Of a stretch of DNA of 64,000 nt, positions 27,512 to 36,329 are shown piece after piece. The notes beneath the pieces were generated by a model that was given only the letters and a program-made list of their open reading frames with translations, did no database searches and had not been told where the DNA came from. The translations under genes and the position numbers were made by a program. The stretch covers positions 1 to 64,000 of the forward strand of contig DCKB01000034.1 in NCBI GenBank assembly GCA_002320595.1, written 5' to 3'. The stretch comes from Christensenella sp. UBA1685. GTDB lineage: Bacteria > Bacillota > Clostridia > Christensenellales > CAG-138. Position 1 is the stretch's first letter. Each line of letters opens with the position of its first letter.

Positions 27512-28435
27512 ATGGATATCAATGTGTATCTTTTGGCGGGGCTTATTGTTTCCTTGTTCGTGATCCTGTATCTGGTTGCAAATCTGCTTCGTGTCCGGCA
27601 GCAGCTTTCCTTTATCAATGAGGCTTTGAAGGATCTGAAAGACGGCAACCTGAACAGGCGGGTGCTGACACAGAAAAATGATATGACAAGGCAGATTTGC
27701 TATGACATTAATGAGATTGCAATAACGAGCCAATCCCGGCTCATTCAGCAAAAGCAGGCGGAGCAGGCATATAAACGCCTAATGACAAGCCTTTCCCATG
27801 ATGTAAAAACACCATTGGCTTCTCTTGTGGGGTATCTGGAGGCAATCGAAAGCGGATTTGTGGAAGGCGCCGAAAAAGACGAATACATCCATGTTGCTTT
27901 TGAAAAGGCCAACCGCCTGAAAGAATTTGTGGCAACTCTGTTTGAGTGGGTGAAGCTGGATGCCGGGGAACAGATATATCATTTCAGTGTATTCGATATT
28001 AACGAACTGACCCGGAATGTGGTTGCGGAGTGGGTCCCCATCCTGGAAAGTGCAGATATGGAATATAACATTGATATTCCCGAAAAAGAGTGTCCTGTCC
28101 GTGCTGATCTAAACGCATATACCCGCATACTGAATAACCTTTTGCAGAATGTTCTCACCCATAGCGGTGCCGACCATTTGACTTTGGGTATCGAGGATGA
28201 AGCACATCGGGTCAAGATCATGGTGGCGGATAATGGCAGGGGTATTTCATCCAGTGACCTTCCGCACATCTTTGAAAGAATGTATCAGGGCGATCATTCC
28301 CGGTCCGTGAAGGGAAATGGGCTTGGACTTTCTATCGCAAAGGAACTTGTCACCGCCCACAAAGGGACGATCACGGCGGCCAGCGTTCCCGGAACTGAAA
28401 CCACATTTACGGTGCTGTTGCCGAAAGCCCTGTGA
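27512..28435 (+). CDS. sensor histidine kinase with minimal sensor (module 2)
   Basis: A 307-residue kinase from ATG 27512 (AAGGAGG 7 nt upstream; GTG 27506 is too close to it). There is one membrane span (about 5-24) and no extracellular domain, then a HAMP-like stretch. His96 sits in LSHDVKTPLASLVGY, with N/G boxes NNLLQNVLTH, DNGRGI and GNGLGLSIAKEL. The short sensor suggests the signal comes from the membrane or from the neighbouring transporter, as in peptide-antibiotic detoxification systems. That link is inferred. Confidence 0.9.
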   Translation: MDINVYLLAGLIVSLFVILYLVANLLRVRQQLSFINEALKDLKDGNLNRRVLTQKNDMTRQICYDINEIAITSQSRLIQQKQAEQAYKRLMTSLSHDVKTPLASLVGYLEAIESGFVEGAEKDEYIHVAFEKANRLKEFVATLFEWVKLDAGEQIYHFSVFDINELTRNVVAEWVPILESADMEYNIDIPEKECPVRADLNAYTRILNNLLQNVLTHSGADHLTLGIEDEAHRVKIMVADNGRGISSSDLPHIFERMYQGDHSRSVKGNGLGLSIAKELVTAHKGTITAASVPGTETTFTVLLPKAL

Positions 28436-28474
28436 CAACACGGGGCTTTTCTTGCTTTCAAAACAAGAAAAAAA

Positions 28475-28516
28475 CAAGGTTCCGGCAAGGTTATGGCAAG
28501 GTTCGTGCGCTATACT
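28475..28516 (+). promoter_or_regulatory. triple CAAGGTT operator and -10 element
   Basis: CAAGGTT occurs at 28475-28481, 28486-28492 and 28497-28503, an exact 11-bp period, just ahead of TATACT (28511-28516). The repeats occupy the -35 region, as expected for activation by an OmpR-family dimer. The ABC operon starts at 28581. Confidence 0.7.
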
Positions 28517-28580
28517 TTGGATAGTGATACTTCCGTCTGCACACGGTTGAATTGTCACATTCAGAAAGCGAGGATTATCT

Positions 28581-29504
28581 ATGAATGATTTTATGATTGA
28601 AACAACACAACTGACAAAAATGTATGGCGGGCAGAAAGCCGTCAACTGTGTTGATCTTCATGTAAGAAAAGGACGGGTTTATGGCCTGTTGGGGCGCAAC
28701 GGAGCAGGCAAAACCACGATTATGAAAATGATCCTGGGATTGACCCCTATTACTTCCGGCGAAGTGTCTGTGTTCGGACAGAATATCAAGGGCCGAGAAA
28801 AGCGTGTCTATCCCCGTATTGGTGCCATTATCGAAACACCGGGATTTTATCCCAACCTGACCGGGACAGAGAATTTGGAGATTTTCGCAAGGCTGCGCGG
28901 GACCGCCGCTCCTAACGCGGTAAAGGATGCCTTGGAGATCGTCGGCCTGCCTTATAAGGATAAAAAGCTGTTCAGCAAGTATTCCCTTGGCATGAAGCAG
29001 CGGCTTGGGATTGCAAACGCCATCCTCCATGACCCGGAGCTGCTGATCTTGGACGAGCCGACCAACGGCCTTGACCCCATCGGTATTGCTGAAATGCGTG
29101 AGTTTATCCGCAAATTGAGCGTAGAACACGGCAAGACTATTTTACTTTCCAGCCATATTCTTTCGGAAATCGCTGTGCTGGCTGATGAAATTGGCATTAT
29201 CGACCACGGCGTTCTGCTGGAAGAAACCAGCATGGCGGAACTGGAAAAGAAAAACAGCAAATATATCCTTCTGGAAGTTTCTAATGTGCCGAAAGCAACC
29301 TTGATTTTGGAGCGTCAATTTGGACTGAAAGATTATTCCGTACAAGGCGATCAGACGCTTCGCATTTATGATACCGCTTTGGATATGGCTGCGGTCAATA
29401 AAGCCCTTGTCATGCAGAATATAGCCGTAGCCAGCTCCCAGCTCTGTAACGATACCTTGGAGGACTACTTCAAGAAGATTACGGGAGGTGAGGGCATTGC
29501 TTAA
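28581..29504 (+). CDS. ABC transporter ATP-binding protein (BcrA/LanF-like)
   Basis: A 307-residue ATPase. Walker A GRNGAGKTT (Lys44), signature YSLGMKQRLG, Walker B LILDEPTNGLDP and switch SSHILSE. Overall like bacitracin- and lantibiotic-immunity ATPases (BcrA, LanF). It is followed by two ABC-2 permeases, the F-E-G layout of lantibiotic self-protection operons. AAGCGAGGA precedes the ATG. ATPase call is certain; the drug or peptide substrate is inferred. Confidence 0.9.
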   Translation: MNDFMIETTQLTKMYGGQKAVNCVDLHVRKGRVYGLLGRNGAGKTTIMKMILGLTPITSGEVSVFGQNIKGREKRVYPRIGAIIETPGFYPNLTGTENLEIFARLRGTAAPNAVKDALEIVGLPYKDKKLFSKYSLGMKQRLGIANAILHDPELLILDEPTNGLDPIGIAEMREFIRKLSVEHGKTILLSSHILSEIAVLADEIGIIDHGVLLEETSMAELEKKNSKYILLEVSNVPKATLILERQFGLKDYSVQGDQTLRIYDTALDMAAVNKALVMQNIAVASSQLCNDTLEDYFKKITGGEGIA

Positions 29505-30234
29505 ACTGATCCAGATCGAATTTATGAAACTGCGCCGCAGGAAACTTGTATGGCTCATGCTGCTGGCATCCCTCGTTATGCCTTTCTTCGCATTTTTGTA
29601 TTACGGCTATTTTGGCAAGACTGGAATAGACCCCGCAGCATTTTATAAGTGGTCTGCTTTCGGATATACGATGTTGATTATCCTGCCGTTTGTTTTGGGA
29701 ATGTTGTGTACGATACTCATGTATAACGAAAATCGGTATGATATGCTCAAACAACTTTGGATTGTGCCAGTCAGCAGATTGGGTTATTTTTTCAGCAAGT
29801 TCTTTGTGGTGTTGATCTATTCCGTTTGCTTTATGTTGATTACTGCCATTGCTTCTGTTTTGTTCAGCGTACTACCTGGATATGTGGTATTTGAATGGGG
29901 CAGCATATTCTTTCTGATGAAAAAATGTTTGGAGATTGCTTTGTTTACCGCTTTCGCAATGCTTCCGGTGTTGGCAGTCACAGCATCCCAAAAAGGTTAT
30001 ATCCTGTCGGTGTGCATCACCCTGATATACGCTTTTGCGGGGTTCTTTATGACCCCTATCAATATGTATCTGCACCCCCTTTCCTGCGTTTCGGTTATTG
30101 TTTCAAGAAGTGGGGATATTCCGGGGCTTACGCTTCCGCAGGCTGTTCATGCTCCTGTGGCAATTCTCGGTATCTTCCTGTGGAGCGTTGCCGCTACGCT
30201 GTTTGCAATGGTGACATTGAACAGAAGAAAGTGA
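29497..30234 (+). CDS. ABC-2 permease, LanE-like
   Basis: About 245 residues with six membrane spans (first at about 19-40 from this start). TTG 29497 is preferred because GGGAGGTG (29483-29489) lies 7 nt upstream; GTG 29488 lies inside that site. It overlaps the ATPase stop by 8 nt. The cytoplasmic MKLRRRKLVW start and the internal YDMLKQLWIVPVSR coupling-helix-like loop match bacitracin/lantibiotic permeases. Confidence 0.82.
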   Translation: MLKLIQIEFMKLRRRKLVWLMLLASLVMPFFAFLYYGYFGKTGIDPAAFYKWSAFGYTMLIILPFVLGMLCTILMYNENRYDMLKQLWIVPVSRLGYFFSKFFVVLIYSVCFMLITAIASVLFSVLPGYVVFEWGSIFFLMKKCLEIALFTAFAMLPVLAVTASQKGYILSVCITLIYAFAGFFMTPINMYLHPLSCVSVIVSRSGDIPGLTLPQAVHAPVAILGIFLWSVAATLFAMVTLNRRK

Positions 30235-30243
30235 GGTGAAACA

Positions 30244-31002
30244 ATGCGAATATTACTATGGGCGGAATGTCAAAAACTTCGTCGCTCAAATATCCTCTTA
30301 TTGACCGCATTTGCTACTGTTTTTATTGCCGTTTTTGTCTTTATAGGCGGGAAAACTACGGTTCACGGTGTGGACTTTTCAGAAAGCAGCGGTTGGTATA
30401 TGGCTACCGCCTTAACATGGGCTACAATGTTCATACTTCCAGCCATGATCGCATTGCTCGGCAGTTATATGATTTGCAGAGAAGAACAGGACGATACGAT
30501 AAAACATCTTCGTTTAGTTCCCATAAACGAAACAAAATTGACTGCTGCAAAGATGATTGTCACTTTTGTTTTGAGTGTTCTGATTTATTTACTGCTCTTT
30601 ATCATAACCCTTGCAATCGAAGCAGTGCTGCATTTTTCAGCACTTTCTATCGAGACAGTTCTTGATTTCTTAAAGATGTATCTGATACAAGGGGCTGGAG
30701 TGTTTTTTGCGGTATCACCTATTATCGCCATTGTCCCTTACATGAAAAAAAGCTATTGGCTGGCGTTATTGCTGGCTGAAATATATTCATTTTCGGCATT
30801 GTTTATGAGTATGTCTAACGCATTGAAGCACTTTTACCCGATTACAGCGGTGTTTGGTGTGTCGGGATATTATGAAACGACTGTTCAAGAGCTGGCTTGC
30901 TGCATCATTGCACTATCATTGTGCGGCTGTCTGGCAGCCGTTCTGTTAGTCGGATTAAATCATAGTCAGAAAGGAAAAAAGCATGAAGAAAAAATTATAT
31001 AA
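30244..31002 (+). CDS. ABC-2 permease, LanG-like
   Basis: A 252-residue membrane protein with six spans. The N-terminal AECQKLRRSNILLL and loop EEQDDTIKHLRLVPI parallel those of the preceding permease, so the two probably form a heterodimer with the BcrA-like ATPase. It starts 9 nt after that gene, with GAGGTGAAAC as ribosome site. The PspC-domain gene overlaps its end. Confidence 0.85.
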   Translation: MRILLWAECQKLRRSNILLLTAFATVFIAVFVFIGGKTTVHGVDFSESSGWYMATALTWATMFILPAMIALLGSYMICREEQDDTIKHLRLVPINETKLTAAKMIVTFVLSVLIYLLLFIITLAIEAVLHFSALSIETVLDFLKMYLIQGAGVFFAVSPIIAIVPYMKKSYWLALLLAEIYSFSALFMSMSNALKHFYPITAVFGVSGYYETTVQELACCIIALSLCGCLAAVLLVGLNHSQKGKKHEEKII

Positions 31003-31177
31003 AGTCAGACAAGGAAAGGTTTTAGCCGGTGTTTGCGGTGGTCTGGCAAAATACTTTGATGTAAGTCCTAAAGTGGTTAGATGGCTCTTTGTACTGATGT
31101 GTGCAGCTTTTTCAAGTGGATTGATTGTGTATATCCTCTTGATGATCTTTATGCGAAAGGAGCCAAAAAATAACTGA
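30983..31177 (+). CDS. PspC-domain membrane protein
   Basis: A 64-residue protein: KLYKVRQGKVLAGVCGGLAKYF, then VSPKVVRWLFVLM and a membrane span. This is the PspC domain, linked to envelope-stress sensing. It overlaps the end of the permease gene, with AGAAAGGA upstream. It probably reports on or buffers membrane stress in the same module. Confidence 0.88.
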   Translation: MKKKLYKVRQGKVLAGVCGGLAKYFDVSPKVVRWLFVLMCAAFSSGLIVYILLMIFMRKEPKNN

Positions 31178-31207
31178 ATATAGAATGATCTGCCGCACGA
31201 CGGCAAA
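31172..31207 (+). repeat. right copy of the 36-bp repeat bounding module 2
   Basis: Matches 26748-26783 at 30 of 36 positions. Here its 3' part is also the left arm of a terminator, so recombination between copies could swap cassettes with a terminator attached. Confidence 0.7.
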
Positions 31208-31293
31208 AGAAAAAAAGCCGTCGTACAGCAGACCATTTGACACGCCTATTTGAAGCGGCGGCTTTTGAGGAAATTCAGAGCCGCCGTTTCTTT
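31189..31293 (+). terminator. double terminator after module 2
   Basis: First stem: 16 bp, 31189-31204 with 31217-31232, two G-U pairs, around an A-rich loop. Second stem: CGGCGGCT (31256-31263) with AGCCGCCG (31279-31286), then TTTCTTTTT. Together they close the module-2 operon. Confidence 0.8.
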
Positions 31294-31338
31294 TTGCTCG
31301 TCAGAAATCTTCGACGACCCTAACACTGTGTAAGTACG

Positions 31339-31531
31339 CGGCGGCACATAGGAGGATGCCGCCGTGCTTATTTTTGGTTTTCTGCACAATACCCATGATC
31401 TTCACCAGCTAAAAAAAGCGTAGCTCCCCCTGCGGAGAAGTCCGGCGTTGAGTATGTACTATACTGTGTAGCATCCTGCGGTTCTGCATCCCCGTGCGCC
31501 CGATTGGTCTTTGACCAGTCGGGCGCTTTTT
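31339..31531 (+). terminator. two further terminators in the 443-bp gap
   Basis: CGGCGGCA/TGCCGCCG (31339-31364) followed by a T-rich tail, and a 14-bp stem GCGCCCGATTGGTC with 31513-31526 followed by TTTTT. The gap 31178-31620 thus holds four terminators in a row and nothing else I can identify. This tandem insulation fits a cargo boundary. Confidence 0.75.
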
Positions 31532-31620
31532 GTCGTTTTCACAGCTTTTCTGTTGGCTGTCGTTCTCCGCCAGTTTGGGTTCGGTTCATTACCCACCCAA
31601 AACAAAACGGAGGACAAAAT

Positions 31621-32106
31621 ATGTTTAACAGAAAAAGCAGCTATGCGCTGAATAAGAAAGATGCCAGCGCCATCGTTTACATAGACGCCAACGAAAACAT
31701 CGTCCGTCTGACCTGCGAGGACTTCGCCAGCGAGGAAGAATTTCAGAAGTGGAAGTCCTGGTCGGATGAAAACTACCACACCGAGGACAATCGTGATGTG
31801 GTAGAGGGCAAGCACAATATGTCCATTGATGACCTGTCCGAAGCTGCGCTTGCCATTCCTGCCATTGATGTGGTTGTGGATCGCCAGCATGAAAGAGCAG
31901 AAAGGCACAGACAGGCATCTGCAATGGTTTCTCAGATCAGGGACAAGCTGACGGAAACGCAGTTCCGTAGACTTTGGATGTATGAAGTGGAACAGAAGTC
32001 TTTGGAGGAAATTGCAGAGTTAGAAGGTGTGTCTGCACCGGCTGTATTCTACTCCATTGAGTTGGCTCACAAAAAAATTTCAAAAAAGTTTCCTGACTGG
32101 AAGTAA
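31621..32106 (+). CDS. sigma-70 region-4-like ICE regulator
   Basis: A 161-residue protein from ATG 31621 (CGGAGGA upstream; an earlier in-frame ATG at 31504 lies inside a terminator). The C-terminal part (about 100-158; LTETQFRRLWMYEVEQKSLEE, then VSAPAVFYSIELAHKKI) resembles a sigma region 4 helix-turn-helix. The N-terminal half is acidic. Proteins like this lie before the integration module of many clostridial ICEs and may control excision. Target unknown. Confidence 0.75.
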   Translation: MFNRKSSYALNKKDASAIVYIDANENIVRLTCEDFASEEEFQKWKSWSDENYHTEDNRDVVEGKHNMSIDDLSEAALAIPAIDVVVDRQHERAERHRQASAMVSQIRDKLTETQFRRLWMYEVEQKSLEEIAELEGVSAPAVFYSIELAHKKISKKFPDWK

Positions 32107-32673
32107 AAATACTTAAAAAATCGCCCTAAAAAAGATGATAGGTGAAGGGACATTCTCCACGAAACCTTTCACTGATCGTTGACAACTGAATAGACCATGA
32201 TGCAGGCACAAAACCCGCGTGATAGCGGCATAAGGTGCGCCGCCATGACGATAGCTCTAAGGAGGTGATTCTGGACAAGCTATCCGAGCGATCTACGCAG
32301 CCTTAGACCCGGTTTGGCAAATCGGGCGCGATGACAGCGCGGCGGATAATGAAACTTGCTCACGCCCTCCCACAGACTTGAGGGGGAACCCTGCGGTATG
32401 CGCCAGTCCTTCGGACAGCGGTATCGTGGAGTTATGACAGCCCTGCCAGGGGCGGCCTGCATCATGCCTACCATCCGGGGTGCGTGGCAAACAGGATGGA
32501 TGATCTCAAAAGAACGAACAGGACAGCCGCGCCGTTTTCTGCCTATGTTATGCGGCTCCAACCTTACCGGCGCAGCTAATCCTCGAAGTCAGATACCATG
32601 CGCTGACGGTTTCCCCGTCAGCGTATTCATGTGGCTTTAAGGAAAACCCATAGACCAAGGAAAGGAGATCACC
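32107..32673 (+). ncRNA. structured non-coding stretch before the integration module
   Basis: No convincing protein gene lies in this 567-bp gap. Several stems are visible: GTCC/GGAC, CCCTC/GAGGG, CCATCC/GGATGG, and a terminal CGCTGACGG/CCGTCAGCG (32601-32623). A very strong Shine-Dalgarno (TAAGGAGGTGATT, 32258-32270) sits before an 11-codon CTG-start ORF (32271-32306). This looks like a leader or regulatory RNA for the recombinase genes. RNA status is inferred. Confidence 0.4.
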
Positions 32674-32898
32674 ATGATGCAATCGACACAGAATGAATTA
32701 AGAAACCATGCGGATGAGCTGGTGGACATTCGTGAAATCTCGGTAGACAAAGACTTGCCGAAGGAAGAACGCATTACCGCCTTTATCCGTCAGATCAAAA
32801 ACCCTTACCGCTTCCGCTGCGGCGAATTTGTGGTGAACGCCTGCTTCGCCGGTAATGGGGTAACTTTGGAAGAATGTCTGCAAGGCATTTTGCGGTAA
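32674..32898 (+). CDS. small DUF6870-like ICE protein
   Basis: A 74-residue protein with the pattern VDIREISVDKDLPKEERI then IRQIKNPYRFRCGEFVVNACF. I recall this as DUF6870, a family found beside serine recombinases of clostridial elements. AAAGGAG precedes the paired ATG codons. It may assist excision or be a directionality factor, but nothing in the sequence proves that. Confidence 0.65.
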   Translation: MMQSTQNELRNHADELVDIREISVDKDLPKEERITAFIRQIKNPYRFRCGEFVVNACFAGNGVTLEECLQGILR

Positions 32899-33021
32899 AC
32901 GACAAACTCGCATTTTTCCGCAGAGAGTGCTACAATAGGTGTGGAAAAGGATGAAAACTTAATAGACCTGATAACCACTCTTTTCATGCGGGAGCAATCC
33001 GGGAGAAAGGAGTGCTTTTTC

Positions 33022-34668
33022 ATGCCTAAATTCAAAGCAACAGCTTATATTCGTCTGTCTTACACAGATGACCGCTCCAGCGAGAGCGACAGCGTTTCCA
33101 ATCAGCGCAAGCTCATTGAAAACTTTGTGGAGCGCAACCCGGATATTGAGGTTGTGTCCGAAAAGATTGATGACGGTTACAGCGGCATTATTTTTGACCG
33201 TCCCGCGTTCAAGGAAATGATGCAGGACATCACCGATGGCAACATCAACTGCGTTATCGTGAAAGACCTCTCCCGCCTGGGGCGCGAGTATATCGAAACA
33301 GGCCGCTATCTGCGCCGGGTGTTTCCGGCTTACGGTGTGCGCTTTATCGCCATCACCGACAACATCGACACCGCTCACGACAGCAGCGGCGATGATCTTA
33401 CCGTATCGGTAAAAAACATAATGAACGAAGCCTACTGCCGGGATATTTCCATCAAGACCCGTACCTCGCTGGATGTAAAGCGGCGCAACGGTGATTTCGT
33501 CGGAGCGTTCACGGTATATGGCTATATGAAGTCCGAGGACAATAAGAATCAGCTTGTTCCCGATCCTTACGCTTCCCGCGTTGTCCGTGATATTTTCCGT
33601 ATGCGGCTGGAGGGCACAAGTGCTTCCAAGATCGCGGCGGAGCTGAACCGGCTGGGTATTCTCTCTCCGCTGGCCTACAAGAAAAACAACGGTCTGCCCT
33701 ATGCAAAAAAGGGCTACGCCGACAAAGCCGATTGCAAATGGTCGGCAACTACCATCATCCGCATCTTACAGGATGAAACCTATACCGGAACTTTGGTACA
33801 GGGCAAACAGGGTACACCCCACTACAAAATCAAACAGATGGAACAGCGCCCCGCTTCTGAATGGGTGCGTGTACCGGAAGCCCACGAACCGCTGATTGCC
33901 CGTCAGGACTTTGAACTGGTGCAGCGTATCAAGGGGCTGGACACCCGGACTTCTCCCAAGGAAGATACCGTGTACCTGTTCTCCGGTATTCTGATCTGCG
34001 GCTGCTGTGGCAGTCGTATGACCCGTAAAACCAACCGTGCAGGCGGCAAGGAGTACCACTACTATTATTGCCCTACCGGAAAGAAAAAGGGCTGTACCCA
34101 TCCGGTTATGCTCAAAGAAAGCAGCCTGATCGCCTGTGTGCGGGACAGCTTGAAAGCCTACATTGACAATGTGGCCTCTCTGGAAACGCTGCTTGCCGAC
34201 ATTGACCAAGCAAGCATCAATCAAGCCCTTGCCAAAGAATACAGCGACCATATCACCGACAATGAGCGCCGTCTGGAACAGGTTTTGGAGTTCAAGGCGC
34301 GGCTTTATGAAAGCCTTGTGGGTGGTATGCTCACCAAGGAAGAATACGCTTCCTATAAAGCCAAGTACACCAAGCAGGCAGAGGACATCAAGGAAAGCAT
34401 CCGTGTCCTCAAAGAAAAACTGACCGATGTGCTGGAAAACAGAAGTGAGCGGAACCGCTGGATTTCTCAGTTTACGCAGTTTGCCACTCTGGAAACCTTA
34501 GACCGCAGGGCGCTCATCCACATGGTACAGAGCATCCGTGTCATGGGAAAGAAAGAACTGGCGATTGCCTTTACCTACGAGGACGAATACAAAAAGGCGT
34601 TGCAGCTCATTAAGCTGGCGGCGCAGAATCAGCAGACCGAAGAATTTGAACATAGAAAGGCGGGTTAA
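33022..34668 (+). CDS. large serine recombinase 1
   Basis: A 548-residue integrase/excisionase-type recombinase. ATG 33022 (AAAGGAG 9 nt upstream) is chosen over GTG 32941. The catalytic serine is Ser13 in AYIRLS. The resolvase domain has VIVKDLSRLGREYIETG. A recombinase domain follows, then a zinc ribbon (CGCCGSRM...CPTG) and a coiled coil (about 400-490). With the next two genes it forms a recombinase triplet for ICE integration and excision. Confidence 0.93.
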   Translation: MPKFKATAYIRLSYTDDRSSESDSVSNQRKLIENFVERNPDIEVVSEKIDDGYSGIIFDRPAFKEMMQDITDGNINCVIVKDLSRLGREYIETGRYLRRVFPAYGVRFIAITDNIDTAHDSSGDDLTVSVKNIMNEAYCRDISIKTRTSLDVKRRNGDFVGAFTVYGYMKSEDNKNQLVPDPYASRVVRDIFRMRLEGTSASKIAAELNRLGILSPLAYKKNNGLPYAKKGYADKADCKWSATTIIRILQDETYTGTLVQGKQGTPHYKIKQMEQRPASEWVRVPEAHEPLIARQDFELVQRIKGLDTRTSPKEDTVYLFSGILICGCCGSRMTRKTNRAGGKEYHYYYCPTGKKKGCTHPVMLKESSLIACVRDSLKAYIDNVASLETLLADIDQASINQALAKEYSDHITDNERRLEQVLEFKARLYESLVGGMLTKEEYASYKAKYTKQAEDIKESIRVLKEKLTDVLENRSERNRWISQFTQFATLETLDRRALIHMVQSIRVMGKKELAIAFTYEDEYKKALQLIKLAAQNQQTEEFEHRKAG

Positions 34669-34670
34669 GT

Positions 34671-36329
34671 ATGGCAAGAAAAAGCAGAAAAGAAACGGTT
34701 GCCGTTATCGCACCGGAAGTCGATAACACTTGCCGCGCTGCTATCTATGTCCGTCTTTCGGTAGAAGATTCCCATACCCGAAGCGCATCCATTGAAACAC
34801 AGCAGTTGATTATCGCCCGGTTTCTGGAACAGAACCCGGAGATCACTGTTTACAATACCTACATCGACAACGGAGCTACGGGAACGAACTTCCACCGTCC
34901 CGGCTTCCAGCAGATGCTCTCCGATATTGAAGCCGGTCATGTAAACTGCGTAATTGTCAAAGACCTTTCCCGTTTGGGGCGGAACACCATCGACACCGGC
35001 TATTATATTGAGCAGTATTTTCGTATCAGAAACATCCGCTTTATCGCGGTCAATGAGAACTACGACACCGCCGCCCCGGAGGATGCCCATTCCGGTATCA
35101 TCATTCCTCTGCGCAACATGATAAATGAAGCCTATGCTTTAGATATTGGGCGCAAGATCAGGGCGCAGCAGCGGCAGGCTATGAAGGACGGAAAGTTTAT
35201 CGGGGCGCGTACTCCTTACGGTTATCTGAAAGCAAAGGACGATTGCCACCAGCTTATCATCGACCCGGTTGCCGCCGTCGTAGTGCAGAAGATGTTTCAA
35301 TGGGCTTATGAGGGCGCGGGGCTGAATACCATCGCCGTGCGGCTGAATGAGGAAGGTTTCTTACCTCCGAGCCACTACAAGAAAACCCAGGGTACGATCA
35401 CCCATGAAAATCTGTTGGGTAACGGCAAATGGCAGACCCGGACAGTCGGCGTAATTCTCCGCTCCGAAGTTTACACCGGAGATCTCGTCCAGGGGCAGAC
35501 CAAAACCGTAGACCACAGACAAGTCAAGGCAGATGCCGATGAATGGACGATTGTTCGCGGCACTCACGAAGCAATCATCAGCCGGGAACAGTTTGAGGCG
35601 GTACAGAAAATCCTCGACCAAACCGCACAGCGCGCCAAGGCACGGGAAGTCAAATCCTATACCCCGAACATTCTGAAAGGCAAGGTGTTCTGTTCCCATT
35701 GCGGCGGCAGCTTGCACAGACAGAGAAATATCCGCAAAAAGACCGATGATGTGTACCTGTACCATTGTCTGAGCAGAAGCAGGATCAGCAAAGATTCCTG
35801 CCCCGGCGCGACCATCCGTGAGGATGTACTGTTGGATATGCTGGCAGATATGCTTCAGGAAGCACTCAATACTGCGTTGGGTAAATACAGCCTGTCATTG
35901 GCTGAACAGCCCCAGCAGGCCGCTGAACGGGCAGAGCTGCGGGACAAGATCACAAGCCGCAAGCAGGAAATCCAAAGGTTGCGCGGCATCGTGCGGAGCC
36001 TTTATGAAAACCTTATCCAAGGTGTTCTCACCAAGGACGAATACTTTGACTACAAGGAAAAGTACGAAAGCAAGATTGCTGACATTGCTCTGGAAGTTGA
36101 GCAGTTGGAAGATGGTCTGCGAACTATGGACGAGCGGATCGAGCAGTACCAGGCGTTGGCACGAGATGCAGAAAGTATCAAAGCTGACCGGGAACTGACC
36201 GCCGCCCTGATTGAAAGACTGATTGACCGTATCGAGGTATCCCACGACAGGCAGATCACGGTTTGCTATCGGTTCCAGAGTGAATTTGAAAACTATGTGG
36301 AGGTGTTGAAACAATGCAGAAATATGTAA
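34671..36329 (+). CDS. large serine recombinase 2
   Basis: A 552-residue serine recombinase. Catalytic Ser30 in AIYVRLS, VIVKDLSRLGRNTIDTG in the resolvase domain, zinc ribbon VFCSHCGGSLHRQ...CPG, and a long coiled coil (about 410-510). It starts 2 nt after recombinase 1 and overlaps recombinase 3 by 16 nt, so all three are one transcript. Full length with intact motifs suggests it is active. Confidence 0.93.
   Translation: MARKSRKETVAVIAPEVDNTCRAAIYVRLSVEDSHTRSASIETQQLIIARFLEQNPEITVYNTYIDNGATGTNFHRPGFQQMLSDIEAGHVNCVIVKDLSRLGRNTIDTGYYIEQYFRIRNIRFIAVNENYDTAAPEDAHSGIIIPLRNMINEAYALDIGRKIRAQQRQAMKDGKFIGARTPYGYLKAKDDCHQLIIDPVAAVVVQKMFQWAYEGAGLNTIAVRLNEEGFLPPSHYKKTQGTITHENLLGNGKWQTRTVGVILRSEVYTGDLVQGQTKTVDHRQVKADADEWTIVRGTHEAIISREQFEAVQKILDQTAQRAKAREVKSYTPNILKGKVFCSHCGGSLHRQRNIRKKTDDVYLYHCLSRSRISKDSCPGATIREDVLLDMLADMLQEALNTALGKYSLSLAEQPQQAAERAELRDKITSRKQEIQRLRGIVRSLYENLIQGVLTKDEYFDYKEKYESKIADIALEVEQLEDGLRTMDERIEQYQALARDAESIKADRELTAALIERLIDRIEVSHDRQITVCYRFQSEFENYVEVLKQCRNM

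Noticed and set aside
32356..32640. 94-codon frame in the structured gap
   Set aside because: Weak ribosome site, no domain, and it overlaps stem structures; kept as non-coding with some doubt.
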